Shown: positions 23,071 to 34,398 of the stretch, piece after piece
Layout of the letters: each line of letters opens with the position of its first letter
How positions within the stretch are numbered: the first letter of the stretch is position 1
Origin: Rhodosorus marinus
Lineage: Eukaryota; Rhodophyta; Stylonematophyceae; Stylonematales; Stylonemataceae
Direction of reading: 5' to 3'
Assembly (NCBI GenBank): GCA_029953675.1
Contig: JAMWBK010000006.1
Location: 2,408,616-2,472,615 of the forward strand
DNA: 64,000 nucleotides
Position numbers and translations under genes: made by a program
The notes under the pieces: generated by a model
Seen by the model: only the letters and a program-made list of their open reading frames with translations
Told to the model about the DNA's origin: nothing
The model's database searches: none

Positions 23071-24685
23071 CTAGCTTTCCTCGGGTTTTGGTACGTAGTC
23101 ATGTTCAGTGTCATAAAACGCACCGGTATCCAAAACCGCTGTTAAACGATCCCGCTCGTTTCGGAGTTCTTGCGATGCTTCCTCCCGGTTTGTGATCATA
23201 GGGTAGCTGTCCAAGTCCCGCTTCTCATTCAACACGTCGTACCATCTCTCTCCGCCACCTTCATTACATACGAACACCTGATAAGCTGCTTGTGACCAGT
23301 TGATCTTGTCTGAAACGAAAAGTTGTACTCGCGGGAGTGATTTTCCGCCTCCCCGAACAGGTACGGATACTGGCTTTGGCCATGCAGTTCGTATCCATCC
23401 AAAAGGTCACTAGCTCCCATCAGGTCCGCCACCGTAGGTACGATGTCAACGAAAGATACGAACTCGTTCGATCTCCCTTGCTTTGTCATATTCATCCCAG
23501 GCGCATAAATGAACATTTGCACATGCGGACCCTTTTGCTTGTTCCTCGAGTCCTTGCCGTAGCCCTTGGTGCCGTTGTCTGTGGACAAAATGATCACCGT
23601 ATTGTCAAGAACCCCGAGTTCTTTGCACTTCTCCACATAAGGCCAAATCGACGTCTAACTCCGCCTTTGTTCATTCAACTCGTTGTGTAGTTTCCTGCCT
23701 CCCCCGTTATTACTGACTCCTGCTTTCTGTAACTCCTCCGTTGGGATTAAACCATAGCTTTGGAGTTGGTGACCATGTGTCAACCTGTTGGTTGTTGAAG
23801 TCGTAAGCTTTATGTCCGATTCTGGAGGTTGCATACAGGAAGAAAGGCTTCTCCTCGTCAGCGCAGGTTTCCATGAACTGCTTCGTCACTTCCATATCTA
23901 CGTCGGGACCGTACGTCCCCTTCCCGTACGCAGCTTTTGTCTCCTCCGTATTCGGGTGGCAGACCAATTGCCCATCCTCGTTTGGAGGATTGAACAGCAG
24001 TACAGGCGGCAGCCAAGTGTAGCTACGTTGAGCCCTGGCTCCTGGTTCTACCTTGCCGGTGTCCTTGTTCACGAATTCCCTGTTACCATTCTCGTCCTCT
24101 CCCGCTCCTACAATTTGAAAGTCTGACAGAGGACTGGGCGGGAGTTCCTGTGGAGGTGGAACGAAAACGCGTTGTCCAAACCCGAACTTGTCCAGGTTGT
24201 CCGCGTCCGTCATCCCTGCTCTTCCTCCCCAAAAATTCCCATACCCAGCACCTTTGCCAGATGTCCAATTCCCAGCAGAGACGTCATCCAAAGAGGCACG
24301 GTATCATCGACTTCCCCGTTTTCGTCAATCCACGATCCGTAATCAAAATTGTACCACCACTTGGTAATCGTTGCGTACCTCCCAGTCATCAGCATACCTC
24401 GACTTGCTGCGCAATCGGGGTAGCCCACGCCTTGTCGAAGAAGATCCCCTCCTTCGCGATCTTATCCAGCATCGGCGTCTTTGCTCGAAATTTGAGCTCG
24501 TCTGTGGTCTCCTCGTCTGTACTAGACCAGTTGCCAGTATCGTACTGCGGGAACTCCCTCGGACTCAGATCATCTCCAATCAAGACAATAATGTTAGGTT
24601 TCCCCGACGCCGCACCACCCGCTCCATACAGCAGAGCGCAACTCAACACCACGAACAATCCAAATGCAGCTCCAACGCCCTTCAT
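23071..24685 (-). pseudogene. Broken sulfatase, paralogue of the 28927-30588 gene
   Basis: The conceptual translation follows the intact sulfatase downstream almost line by line but is broken several times. The start (24685) and signal peptide are kept, then the metal-binding block PNIIVLIGDDLSPREF. A one-base deletion near 24412, right at the catalytic cysteine codon, shifts the frame; the active-site segment CAASRGMLMTGRYATITKWW continues in another frame. A second one-base loss near 24265 shifts it again. Near 23645-23710 the sequence is rearranged and some residues present in the intact copy are missing. A later break near 23275 precedes the tail that ends at 23071. Between breaks the residues remain highly similar, so inactivation looks recent. 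If the single-base gaps near the active site were assembly errors, the 23.65-23.71 kb lesion would still leave it defective. Confidence 0.85.
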
Positions 24686-24779
24686 CGTGCGAAAAAAAAC
24701 AACGACGTCCCGATCCTAACGCCATCGACATCCGCTTCCTCCCCCCCACGACATTGAAGATCACCCACATCCGAATCAC

Positions 24780-24800
24780 ATGTACATATATATATACTAC
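24780..24800 (-). promoter_or_regulatory. TATA-like element of the sulfatase pseudogene
   Basis: A run of alternating TA bases about 100 bases upstream of the former start codon at 24685. The intact paralogue has an equivalent run at 30687-30700, about 100 bases before its start, and the detached flank copy has a weaker one near 26940. The shared position supports a core promoter role. Confidence 0.5.
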
Positions 24801-25045
24801 CCTCCCATCCAATGACCCTCAACCCAAACCAAAAAAAAAGCCAATACCCCCTAACCTCCTTCCCCCCGCGAACTGAAAATAGTGATAGTCGCTGTTCCTC
24901 GTATCGATCCTGAACCCAACCCTCCCGGGCGAACGGAAGACTAGTACGGAAACATTGTTCCTCGTGTTGAATTCTGGAGTTTTAAACCAGATCGTTTAAG
25001 ATTCCACTGCTTAGCATTTTACCCTAGAGACCTTTGCTTTTTCCC

Positions 25046-25047
<2 letters not shown>

Positions 25048-25077
<30 letters not shown>
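25048..25077. repeat. (CT)n microsatellite
   Basis: About fifteen uninterrupted CT units, followed by a few imperfect ones, in the spacer after the sulfatase pseudogene. Confidence 0.95.
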
Positions 25078-25078
<1 letters not shown>

Positions 25079-25085
25079 GCTCTCT

Positions 25086-26570
25086 CTGCTCTGGACGTCT
25101 TGTCAGTTTTTTAGTTTCGCGTCAAAACAAGACAAGAGAAACAAAAATCAAAAAAAAAATTCGTCTTGAGAGCGGAAAAAGTCTACCTGTTGGCGGCTGA
25201 TGTTTGTTCACCAGTCCTTAATATATCTAAAAAACATTCTAGCGATATTCAACCAGTCATGCGTCAATTGACAAGCAAGTAATACATCGAAATTATTTTG
25301 TATGGTAACTTAAACGCACGTTCGTTAGTGATTCACGATTCGTTCATGGCATGACCTTCATGAACGAACTTGTGACATATGGGAGGGACGATTAAAGGGT
25401 ACCTGGTGGTACCATTTACGCGGCCATGTTGGTCGAGGTAGAAATATTGGAAAGCAATGATATGCAATGTTGTTGTTTCTTTTGAGGGGGGGGGGTGGGG
25501 GAAGGCGGAGGTGATTGAGGGATTGTGGAAAAGGCTGCGCGAAGGTGTCATATGGTCGGAGCTTTTCTGATGATGAGATGGGTTTTTGGGGGGGCCGCGG
25601 GATGGAGAAGTGCTAGCGTTTCTGGTTGCGGTGTGAGCTTTGTCGCTTTTTTTTTTTTTTTTTGGTGAGGTGTGGCATGGCAGGCTTTTGGATTGGTGTG
25701 TGGTTCTTGAGTGTAAGTTGGCTCGCTCTTGTGAAGACAGAAGTTTGCTTGCGAAGGATCGGTTAGATTTGACTTGGCTTTTCTGCATGATGTGTTTAGA
25801 ATCGAAAACAGTCGCGATAAAGAAACTGGACGCTCGTTGTTTAGCTTTTGGATTTGAGAGCGCTCCAATTGGAGACTCCTCGCCTTCAGTTTTTGGATTG
25901 GGGAGTGTCCCAACTGTGAAGGCTCGTCGTCTTTACTTTTTTTTACTTGAGAGCGTCCCAACCATGCCGAACGCAGGAAACAAATTCGGGATAGAGAGCA
26001 AAGAAGTGCTTTGAAGATTTCGTCCCACAAGCGCGGGGTTGTTGATTAGGACGGACCGTGACTAGTCGGCTTACAAGAATCTCACGCCTTCAACAATTGA
26101 GTCTTCGTATTCATGAGCTGAGACATGCACACATCAGACCAACACGAAAAAAGTTGTCTGGCGACGTACTAATCGATCGCCTGGCGTTCCCCCGGCCAAT
26201 ATCCCCGCAAACAACGAACTTCCCCCTCAACCTACAAATCTCCCCCAGTGTTTTTCTTTTATATTTTAAAGCTCCCCTACTTGGGACAAAAAAGAATTGG
26301 CCCATTTTACAAAGTCAACAAATAGATCAAACGGACCAACAGTTACTTGTCGTCGAAAAGTCATTCGCAAAAGAGTACTAAAAACAACTCAAAACAAACT
26401 TTCGGCGACGACCAATAATTATGCACATTTTTTCCTATCTGTTTTCACATTTCAAGAGGTAGCCCTGGTTATAGCGAGATCAACACACCAGATCTTAGAA
26501 GAGGAAAAGCACTTTAGAATACGTAAATGATGATGTTGATAGAATTTGACGGGCGGGGCTTTGCTGCCAT
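25086..26570. other. Non-coding spacer, no gene recognised
   Basis: Low-complexity stretches (runs of G near 25485 and T near 25655). A degenerate tandem repeat of about 60 bases at roughly 25840-25975 has units containing TTTTGGATT and GAGAGCGYYCCAA (Y = C or T). Open frames on both strands follow the repeat and I do not regard them as genes. Confidence 0.4.
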
Positions 26571-26807
26571 TGAATGAATGAATTTGTCTAATCGGAGGCT
26601 GAAAGAAAAAAACCCCGAGGAGCAAAAAAAGACTAAGCGCGGCGAAGATCGTGCGCCTCCAACATCAAAGCAGCGTTCATACGCCACAGCAAGAAACCTA
26701 ACCGAGTAAGCACCTAGGACAGACGGTCAGGGCGTTCGCGGAACAGTTCCCGGAGCCAAACGAGAACCAACGGAATCCACAAAACCAAAACACTCAATGA
26801 CCCGAGG
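26571..26807 (-). mobile_element. Family A non-LTR retrotransposon 3' fragment
   Basis: Minus-oriented 3' end of family A. The reverse complement ends in the conserved trailer (CCTCGGGGT, AGCCTCCGATTA) followed by an ATTC repeat tail, preceded by the last 70 or so codons of the endonuclease ORF in diverged form (GSRW-L, NAALMLEA). Strongly 5'-truncated, as is usual for non-LTR insertions. Confidence 0.8.
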
Positions 26808-26821
26808 TCATTGAATGCTTT

Positions 26822-27130
26822 ATCCAAATGCAGCTCTAACGCCCTTCATCGTGCAGGAAAAAAAGCTCCCCGATCCCATCGCCATCGACGCCCGGTCCCT
26901 CCCCCCACGAAATTGGGGACCACCCACAGTTGACGTGCACATATAGATATCCACCACCCTCACATCCGATCATCAACCCAAACAACCAAAAAAAAGAAAA
27001 AAGAATGCCCTAAATCTTCTCCACCAGAAACTGAAGAATAGTAACGGACTTTTGTCCTGTCCTCGTATTGAATTCTGGAGTCGGAAACCCAGATAGATTC
27101 CAACATCCATTTTGCTTAACGGTCTAGAAG
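26822..27130 (-). repeat. Detached duplicate of the sulfatase 5' flank
   Basis: Aligns over about 300 bases with 24656-25000, the first codons, leader and promoter of the sulfatase pseudogene. Shared landmarks include ATGCAGCTC-AACGCCCTTCAT, GCCATCGAC, a TATA-like run, CTCAACCCAAAC-type sequence and TGAATTCTGGAG. The coding region that should follow on the minus strand is absent: it is replaced after only a few codons by the family A fragment at 26571-26807. So this is a promoter without its gene. Confidence 0.7.
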
Positions 27131-27740
27131 GAAACCGTTTTTCTACAGAATCAAAACTGCATAAAAAGCCTAAAAAGCAACCAACACACATAACCAGACA
27201 CATTCTGAGCTCGGGGAGAGCGAAATGGTGACCGAGCTCCACGCTTCGAGAAAGACTGCGTCGCGCTAGAGAGAGAGAGGATGCGGGACCCTCATCAGGT
27301 CAACCCTGATCAGGCTAACCCTGATCACGGAGTAGCTTGCCATATTATATACCCCTACATTGGTTCTAGGTAAAGAAATATTTTGTTCTAATCTAAGTTA
27401 TTCGCCTTAGACGAAGTATGACGTGCCAAGTTCACACATGGAGTTCCAGCAAAGTCTACCTGACATGACGTGCAATGTCATTTGTCCCGAGGGAGTGCTA
27501 ATATATCTTAATTTTTCTAGCGAAAGTTCATGACGTCCCAATGCGCGTATTTTATCTAATTTTTGTGATTATGGTATTGGTATAAAAAAAGAAAGTTTAT
27601 GAGGTGGTAAATTTGCTCAGTTTTTTTTTTTGGTAGGGGCGGTAAACAACGGGTTGCTGAGATCTTTAGAACTTTATGTGGATGAACGAATTTATTTACT
27701 CAGAGACAGAGACATAAAAAACAAAGAAAGGGACTGGAAA
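27131..27740. other. Non-coding spacer, no gene recognised
   Basis: AT-rich sequence with a short triple repeat of (C)TGATCAGG-type words near 27293-27327. No supported gene. Confidence 0.4.
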
Positions 27741-27890
27741 AATGACTAAACAATGGCGAAGATTGCACGCGGCCTCGAAACGTCAGAGCAGCGTTGATGC
27801 ACAACAGCAGCAGGGCCAGCAACTTGGACAGGAAAACAACGAGGAGAGACGCTTGCAGGGCAGTTCGCGGAGCAGCACTCCCGACGCTCA
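27741..27890 (-). mobile_element. Old, diverged family A retrotransposon fragment
   Basis: The reverse complement of this stretch resembles the last codons of the family A endonuclease ORF (equivalent of 55205-55330). Spacing is conserved but many substitutions are present, so it is an older insertion than the other copies. Confidence 0.4.
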
Positions 27891-28311
27891 CCAAGCTCAC
27901 CAAATGGCATCTAGAAACTCCAAACCATTATATAGTAGACGTTAAACGGCGTTAAATGCAGGGAATGATTCGGCATTTTTGTCTGCCTTTTCCCCGTTCC
28001 TACTTTTCAACAGTTTTCTGGAGATTGTGCCTCCGGAGGGACAAAAGGAAAAGGGAACTCCGCGTTTGCTTGCTTTTTTTGGGCCCGTGTCAGCACATCT
28101 GTTAAAATTTTTTTCCTGGCCAACGAGAAGTGGCTAGTGCCTCCGATGGTACACATCTCTAGAAACATTTCTATTTATTCTTTCTGTGCCTAAAAGAGAG
28201 CTGGCTTGCTGCCCAATGTTACACGATGAAGGGGGGAAAACCGTGATACAAATATCTCTTTCGAGGTTGCTTTGTTTTCTCCTCTTTTCTGTTGTTTTTG
28301 GTAACAAATGG

Positions 28312-28757
28312 AGGTACGGCAAGCCGGTCCTGAAATCGAACATGAGAAGCCCCTGCCTGTCGCAGACTACCAAAATGATGGGCGCCGCGTGGCTGACCTC
28401 GTGGTCACCTGTGACGATAGCCGCCGTACGACGTACGTTGAGCTTGCTGCTCCTAATCCGGCAAATCTACTGCCAACATGAGACGTCGCAAAGAGTTGAA
28501 ATATGCGGGGGCCCTGTCTTCCCCAGGCATTCGTGCTTCGGCTCTAGTTCATCGCCTCGTACCTCTGGTTATTGAGTGCTTTGGGCTTATTGATTCCGTT
28601 GGTTCTCGTTGGCTTCGGGAATTCTTCCGCGAACGCCTTGACCGTCTATCCTCGTCGTTTACCCATTTAAGTTTCTTGCTTGGCGTATGAACGCTTAGTC
28701 TTTTTTTCCCCTCAGGGTTTTTTCTTTCAGCCTCGATTAAACCAATTCATTCAATGG
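28312..28757 (+). mobile_element. Family A non-LTR retrotransposon 3' fragment
   Basis: Plus-oriented, 5'-truncated copy. Broken frames encode the end of the RLE domain (RRVADLVVTCDDSRRTTYVEL, then MRRRKELKYAGALSSPGIRA, then PLVIECFGLIDSVGSRW). The family trailer with its T-run, CAGGGTTTTTTC, and ATTC-type tail follows. About 30 residues present in other copies after the VEL motif are missing (an internal deletion near 28465). Confidence 0.85.
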
Positions 28758-28926
28758 AGGTGATGATGATGGGCGCAGAAAGGGCGGCAGCAAACGCTTT
28801 TTTTTAGACTATGATCGACTTGATGGGAGTTTTTAGGTCAATTTGGTAGTTTAGTATTTTATTAGTATGTACTAGGAGACGGACGCCGCCACAACTGCGG
28901 ACGTACCACGCACTATGTGTAGCTCC

Positions 28927-30588
28927 TCATTTTCGCTTTTTCCTCTTTTGGTTCGCTGTGGGGTCGTAGTCATGTTCGGTCTCGTAGACGTCGAATTCAT
29001 CCAAGACCTTGGATAATTCATCCCGTTCATCACGAAGCTCTTTCGGTACTTTGTTCCAGTTTGTGATTATAGGGTAACTGTCCAAGTCCCGTTTCTCATT
29101 CGACACGTCGTACCATCTGTCCCCGCCATCCTTCATCACATACGAACCTCTGATCAACTGTTTGTGACCGGTCGATCTGGTCTGATATGAAAAGTTGTAC
29201 TCGCGAGTGTGTTTTTTTGCGCCCCTAAACAAGTACTTATACAGACTTTGACCATGCAGCTCGTATCCATCCAGAAGGTAACTAACCCCCATCAGGTCCG
29301 CCACCGTCGGTACGATGTCAACGAAAGAGACGAACTCGCTCGACCTCCCTTGCTTTGTCATATTCATCCCGGGCGCATAAATGAACATTGGTACGTGTGG
29401 ACCCCTTTGCTTGTTCTTCGAGTCCTTGCCGTACCCCTTGGTGCCGTTATCAGTCGAGAAAATGATGACTGTGTTGTCAAGAACCCCGAGCTCTTTGCAC
29501 TTCTCCACGTACTGCCAAATTGTGTAGTCGAGGTACTCGACGTGGCGCCGAATCCCACCGTTGTTGATCCCCTTCGTCCTGTACTTTCCTCCCCGCTTCG
29601 ATATCACCGGCTCCTCCTTTGTGTACTTCTCCTTGGAGGCGTTCCAACTCAGGTTTGGAGTAGGTGGCCAAGTATCAGTCTTTTGATTGATAAAGTCGTA
29701 TGCTTTATGTCCGATTCTGGAAGTCGCGTAGAGGAAGAACGGTGTGTCCTCCTCCACACATGTTTCCATGAACTTTTTCGTCACTTCCATGTCCACGTCC
29801 GGACCGAAGGTTCCTCTACTGTATGCTTGTTTCGTCTTCCTCGTATTCGGATAGTAGACCAATTGCTCGTCCTCGTTTGGAGGATTTAACAGCAGCACAT
29901 GCGGCCGCCAAGTGTAGCTACGTTGAGGTCTGGCTCCTGGTTCTACCTTGCCGGTGTCCTTGTTTACGAATATCTTGTTGCCATCCTCGTCCACTCCCGC
30001 TCCTACAATTTGAAAGTCTGACAAAGGGCTAGGCAAGAATTCCTGTGGAGCTGGAACGAAAATACCTCGCTCAAACCCAAACTTGTCCAGGTTATTCACG
30101 TCCTTCATCCCTGCTCTTCCTCCCCAAAACGTCCCATACCCAGCAGCCGTTGCCAGATGTGCAATTCCCAGCGGAGACGTGATCCAAAGAGGAACGATAT
30201 CACCGACTTTCCCGTTTCCGTCAGTCCACGACCCGTAATCAAAATTGTACCACCACTTGGTAATCGTTGCGTACCTCCCGGTCATCAGCATGCCTCGACT
30301 TGCTGCGCAAATCGGGGTAGCCCACGCCTTGTCGAAGAAGATCCCCTCCTTCGCGATCTTATCCAGCATCGGCGTCTTCGCTCGAAAATGCTTCTTGTCC
30401 GTGGGCTCTTCGTCTGTACTAGACCAGACGCCCGTGTCGTACGACGGGAACTCCCTCGGGCTGAGGTCATCTCCAATCAAGACAATAATATTAGGTTTTG
30501 TGCGCGACTTTGCGCCATCCGCACCAGACAAAACAGCGCAATACAGCACCACGAACAGTCCCACAGAGAGCCCAACAGCCCCCTTCAT
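28927..30588 (-). CDS. Secreted arylsulfatase-type sulfatase (family S1)
   Basis: Intronless, 553 residues, ATG at 30588-30586. The signal peptide (residues 1-26) directs it to the secretory route. Hydrolyses sulfate esters, plausibly of cell-wall galactans (inference). Visible family features: metal-binding PNIIVLIGDD at 32-41; the active-site signature CAASRGMLMTGR at 94-105, whose Cys94 is the formylglycine precursor, in the CxAxR variant rather than the common CxPxR; and FSTDNGTKGYGKDS near 375-390 with the second metal-binding Asp-Asn. The usual GYxTxxxGK motif reads GYGTFWGGR, so Lys is replaced by Arg. The tail is basic (KRKKRK). A broken paralogue lies at 23071-24685 and a promoter-only copy at 26822-27130, so the locus has duplicated repeatedly. 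Confidence 0.93.
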   Translation of the reverse strand: MKGAVGLSVGLFVVLYCAVLSGADGAKSRTKPNIIVLIGDDLSPREFPSYDTGVWSSTDEEPTDKKHFRAKTPMLDKIAKEGIFFDKAWATPICAASRGMLMTGRYATITKWWYNFDYGSWTDGNGKVGDIVPLWITSPLGIAHLATAAGYGTFWGGRAGMKDVNNLDKFGFERGIFVPAPQEFLPSPLSDFQIVGAGVDEDGNKIFVNKDTGKVEPGARPQRSYTWRPHVLLLNPPNEDEQLVYYPNTRKTKQAYSRGTFGPDVDMEVTKKFMETCVEEDTPFFLYATSRIGHKAYDFINQKTDTWPPTPNLSWNASKEKYTKEEPVISKRGGKYRTKGINNGGIRRHVEYLDYTIWQYVEKCKELGVLDNTVIIFSTDNGTKGYGKDSKNKQRGPHVPMFIYAPGMNMTKQGRSSEFVSFVDIVPTVADLMGVSYLLDGYELHGQSLYKYLFRGAKKHTREYNFSYQTRSTGHKQLIRGSYVMKDGGDRWYDVSNEKRDLDSYPIITNWNKVPKELRDERDELSKVLDEFDVYETEHDYDPTANQKRKKRK

Positions 30589-30684
30589 CGATGAGGAAAA
30601 AAGAATAAAACAAAAAAAAGCAAGGGATCAAACGACTCGCTCCTCAGCAACGTCTTCCACACGCCCTTGCAGAGACACGCATGA

Positions 30685-30702
30685 CTGTATATATATATGC
30701 GG
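30685..30702 (-). promoter_or_regulatory. TATA-like element of the intact sulfatase
   Basis: Alternating TATATATAT run about 100 bases upstream of the start codon at 30588, at the same distance as in the pseudogene copy. Confidence 0.5.
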
Positions 30703-33700
30703 CGCTATTAAGCCGATCACCAGAAAAGGAAATGCTGGCTGAAATATATGTACTCCATCAAGTAAACGAAAAAAATTCGGGGATACACACCCCGAAATCG
30801 GATCTATCTCGACTCTGATCCATCCTTTACGAAAATTTTCTCTCCATCTAGAAGCTTTTGACAAGCGCATCGCACGAGACAATTTATAAGACACATCGCG
30901 CTGTTCAATTCGGCTACAAATGTCACGACGGATAGCTACTGTTTCTTCCCCCAATAAGCGAAAAGCTCCGTCAAGCACAATTCTGTTTTGGTGAAATGCG
31001 GTTTTTGTGCGCCTGGGTAGGAATTAGACGAATGTTACATATTCATCATTTTTGGTTTTTATTTTTCCTTGGCCACGGAAGGTACAGGATAGGCCGACAA
31101 AACTAACTTTTTAGGAGGAGGGGGGAGGGGGTATGAACCGACTTTTTGTAAGGATAAGGAAATTTTGGTTTTATGTGTTTTCGATGTTTCTTCCTGACTG
31201 TTGCGGAATTCTTCTAGTTTCGAGTTGCAAGGCGGAAACTGTCTGATGGACAACGGTTGAGAAGATGAGCAAAAATACTAGAAAAAAACATCTCCGTTGA
31301 AAACAACCGGCCAATCTGAATGCGTTTTTTTCTCGACAGAAAATCAAAGTATCCTCAGCGGCAACAGTGGCCTATATTTTTTTTTGGCTCGCCAATATGT
31401 GCAACGAACCTATGGAGTTTCATTTTCGTTAGTTGATTTCAAAATACCTCAAGGGAATCGAACACTTTGTTTTAGGTCGAGGTACCTTGATGTGGAGAAA
31501 CAATACCAAGTTTAGGACCAAATTAGTTTTGACAAAAGGCGATAAGTGCTGAAGTTGTTCTCCATTACGAGGTCATGCTGGGAGAACTCTCGGTCCATAC
31601 TTAGAATTTTCTTGAAAACAATCAGGATACTGCAGAGTCATGGAGAGTGCAAGAGGATGTCAGAGGGGTGTAGTTGATGGCGTGGTGCGGATTGCATTCT
31701 TTCTTGTTCGTCGTGTTTTGAGACGTTAACGACGTGTTTTAGAACGTTCTGCTCCTATATCTTGAAGTTGAAACTTGTGGGGGGGGGGTAGGATAGAAAA
31801 AAAGCCATCCTTTTTCGTGGTTGGTGTAGCGGGTGTCTCCCCAGATTGTGCACCTAGAATAGTCCGGCTGTGAATCCCTTTTTTGGGTTGGTGAAGAGGT
31901 TGGATCGCGACAGAGGTTAACTCACGGCTAGAAATTGACCACTCCCCATGCAGGTGAACCGGGAGGTTGGTATGTATGGAGTGAATCACTTCAAGGAGGA
32001 AGACGTGATAAAGCGAGAAGATGACCGTCCCAAAGGAGAGTGGCGGAGTGGGGGGGAAGCAAATGCCATAAATCACTACACGAAGAACCTCAACCGGATG
32101 TTCTACTTTTTCATCGCTCAGCGCACTCGATTATAATAAAAATAGTATGCCCGACACGCCAGCGCTAGACCTCCCAAGATATTAAGGATGCAACTGAAAA
32201 GAACACGGCCATTAGCCGAGGCTCTGTCCAAGTCCTCATTGTGGCGAGATCGGTGCAAATGGGAAACCGACCCCCACTTAAAACTCCGCGCGAAGTTTGG
32301 TCCATCCGACTGAAGAAACAATCCCCAACCCTTTGCGTCCAGACCAACACACTTCCACCCACCCGCTCCAAGAACAAAATTTCCTTTTCCAGGTTTCCAA
32401 CCTAAGTCAATATCGATAGACTGGACAAAAAAAGGAAGTTATCGGAAAACAGTCGGAATTGAGTTTCTCCCTCATACACAACCAAGTGAAGGCTGATCGG
32501 CCTCAAAGACTCACAAACCGGCTCGCCTAACGCCCAAACCACCTCCTCTTTATCGCAGATCGAGAATTTCAGGTGGGCATTCTGAGACGTTTTGCACCAG
32601 TAACCAACGTGTCCAGATGCTTTCTTTCCTACATTAAGTTCTAGACAAAACAAAACGGTTACGAAAATAATTAGAAAATCGTTCTTAATCTACTGTTAAA
32701 GAGATTGAATGCAATCAATACGGAAGGCAGTGTTCTCTAGTACTCTGCGTTAAGTGTTTACAGAGTCGAAATATTGTAATGGCCGAAGACTATAGTCCCT
32801 TCCTTTGTTCTTTTTAGTCTCACCCTAAACGTATTTGAGTTGAAATAAATTGTAATGGCTTTGCATAGATGGGCAGGATAGAGCCCAGGGAGCCTTGGGG
32901 TGAGGGTATTGACTTTTAGGGGGACTAGTGCTTGTCGTGGGCTTTTTTACTATTATCTTCTTTTTGGTATCCACTACGCAAGCTCACATGAGAGAGAACG
33001 ATGACGGTTGCGGGTTTTAGTGCCTTGCTTATTGCGTACTTCTGTTGCAAACCCATCATAGCGCGGGAGCTCCTGCGTTTGAGGGCGTTCTCAGACTAGA
33101 TTAGATCGGGCAAAAGCCGATTAAAGCAGCGAGTCTCCTCCCAAAGCTCGAAAGAGAGAATCCAGGCATGGCTGTCTCCTTCTTTACAGCATGGCTTGCT
33201 GCGCACACACAGGATACTTCCCCAATCTTATGGTTGTTTACTTTTTTGCAGAGACGAGATGATTTTACGTATAAGCCTATGTCGTAGGCTTATCCGTCGC
33301 ACAAGCCTAGAAAACATCCGGGCGATAACATTCACATCCAGGAAAACGAGGAGCCGTCAGGTTTCTACTCCTGACATTCTCTACTTGTCTCAGGGTTCTT
33401 TGGTGCCACTGGCTGTGGTTGCCAATGCAATAAGGGTCACTCCATGGCTGTTCAAATGCAGCTTCAACAATTCAGAACACGAATCCACAAATTCCTCCCA
33501 GACCGGAGGCTATGAAGCAAAGGACTATGAAATAACCTTCCGTTGCACCAAATCCCGTCAAGTTGCTTTCGAAAGGTTCAGTCCCTTCATTCCGCGCTTC
33601 CCAATTACAGTCTCGAACCCTTTCAAAAGAGAAGGTCCAACACCAATCCCAACACCCGAAAAAGAAACAGCACAGATGTATAGAAATGCATTAAAAGTAG

Positions 33701-33840
33701 ATAGCACCAACTAACTAAATTGAAACTGCAAGCGAAGAATCTCTCGCGAAGCTTTTCGACTAAATCATTGGCCCATTCTGGTACTGTTTAGAAAATTATT
33801 CAAACCTTTTTAGTTATAAAATTCTGCACTTTCAAAACGA
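30703..33840. other. Long non-coding spacer, no confident gene
   Basis: About 3.1 kb with only short, unrecognised open frames on both strands (for example near 30.6-30.9, 31.7-32.1 and 32.1-32.7 kb). One frame near 33.2-33.7 kb is listed separately as a weak candidate. No transposon sequence recognised until 33841. Confidence 0.4.
33258..33714 (+). CDS. Weak candidate open frame, unknown
   Basis: An open frame ending at 33714. The first in-frame ATG after the doubtful upstream part is at 33258 (MILRISLCRRL), giving about 151 residues. The middle and end (DILYLSQGSLVPLAVVANAI; ITFRCTKSRQVAFERF; PTPIPTPEKETAQ) are less random-looking than neighbouring shadows, but no domain, signal peptide or family is recognised and no introns are evident. 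It may be a fragment of a gene or chance. Confidence 0.2.
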
Positions 33841-34398
33841 GGTTACGTTAGTCCGGGGTTACGCTAGTCTGAGGTTCACCAAGGCGAAGATGTAGATACA
33901 GAGATGGAGCCAACGCCCACCTCTCCCGACACTGATGCCGTACAAGAGGTCCTCCGGAAGCTGACGAAGTACACTGAGTTCTACAGGGAGGTTGGGGTCT
34001 GCGACAATGCGATCGTTCGATTTTTTGATGGCGTGCACAAGCTCTATTTTTTTACCTCGGGGAACACCACCACCAAAGCAAACACAACCCACCCTGCATT
34101 CTCAAGCCCTTCTGAAGTGGTCACACACTCTGAAGTGCCAACCCACTCTGAAGTGCCAACCCACTCTGAAGTGCCGACCCACCCTGAAGTATCCACCGAT
34201 TCTGAAGAGCTCACCAACCTTGAAGTTTCAACCCATTCCGAAGTGCCAACCCCATCTGAGGTATCAACTTACCCTGACGGAGGAGACGAGAACTCGCACG
34301 CTGAGCTCCCCTGCAACCTTCAGGAACCTCCTCAACAAGGTTTGGAGTCTCCCAGCGACATAGGAGTTGACCAGGATGCGGAATCCTTAGTCTGGGGT
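33841..34398 (+). mobile_element. Family C fragment: ORF1 start and repeat-rich end
   Basis: Begins directly with two imperfect copies of the tail/target repeat GTTACGTTAGTCCGGGG. An ORF follows (ATG 33904) whose N-terminus (AVQEVLRKLTKYTEFYREVG then FFDGVHKLYFF) matches the start of the C-family ORF1 proteins at 37424 and 38263. The middle of ORF1 is missing. Instead there are seven to ten short repeats of the type SEVPTH, then DENSHAELPCNLQEPPQQ, the motif that closes ORF1 in the other copies. It ends in TAGTCTGGGGTTACG at 34389-34403, where a minus-oriented C copy begins. Confidence 0.75.

Noticed and set aside
25548-26030. 160-residue minus-strand frame with repeated LGRSQVKKSK/LERSQIQKLN units
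   Set aside because: The peptide repeats mirror a degenerate DNA tandem repeat and both strands are open; more likely non-coding repeat than gene.
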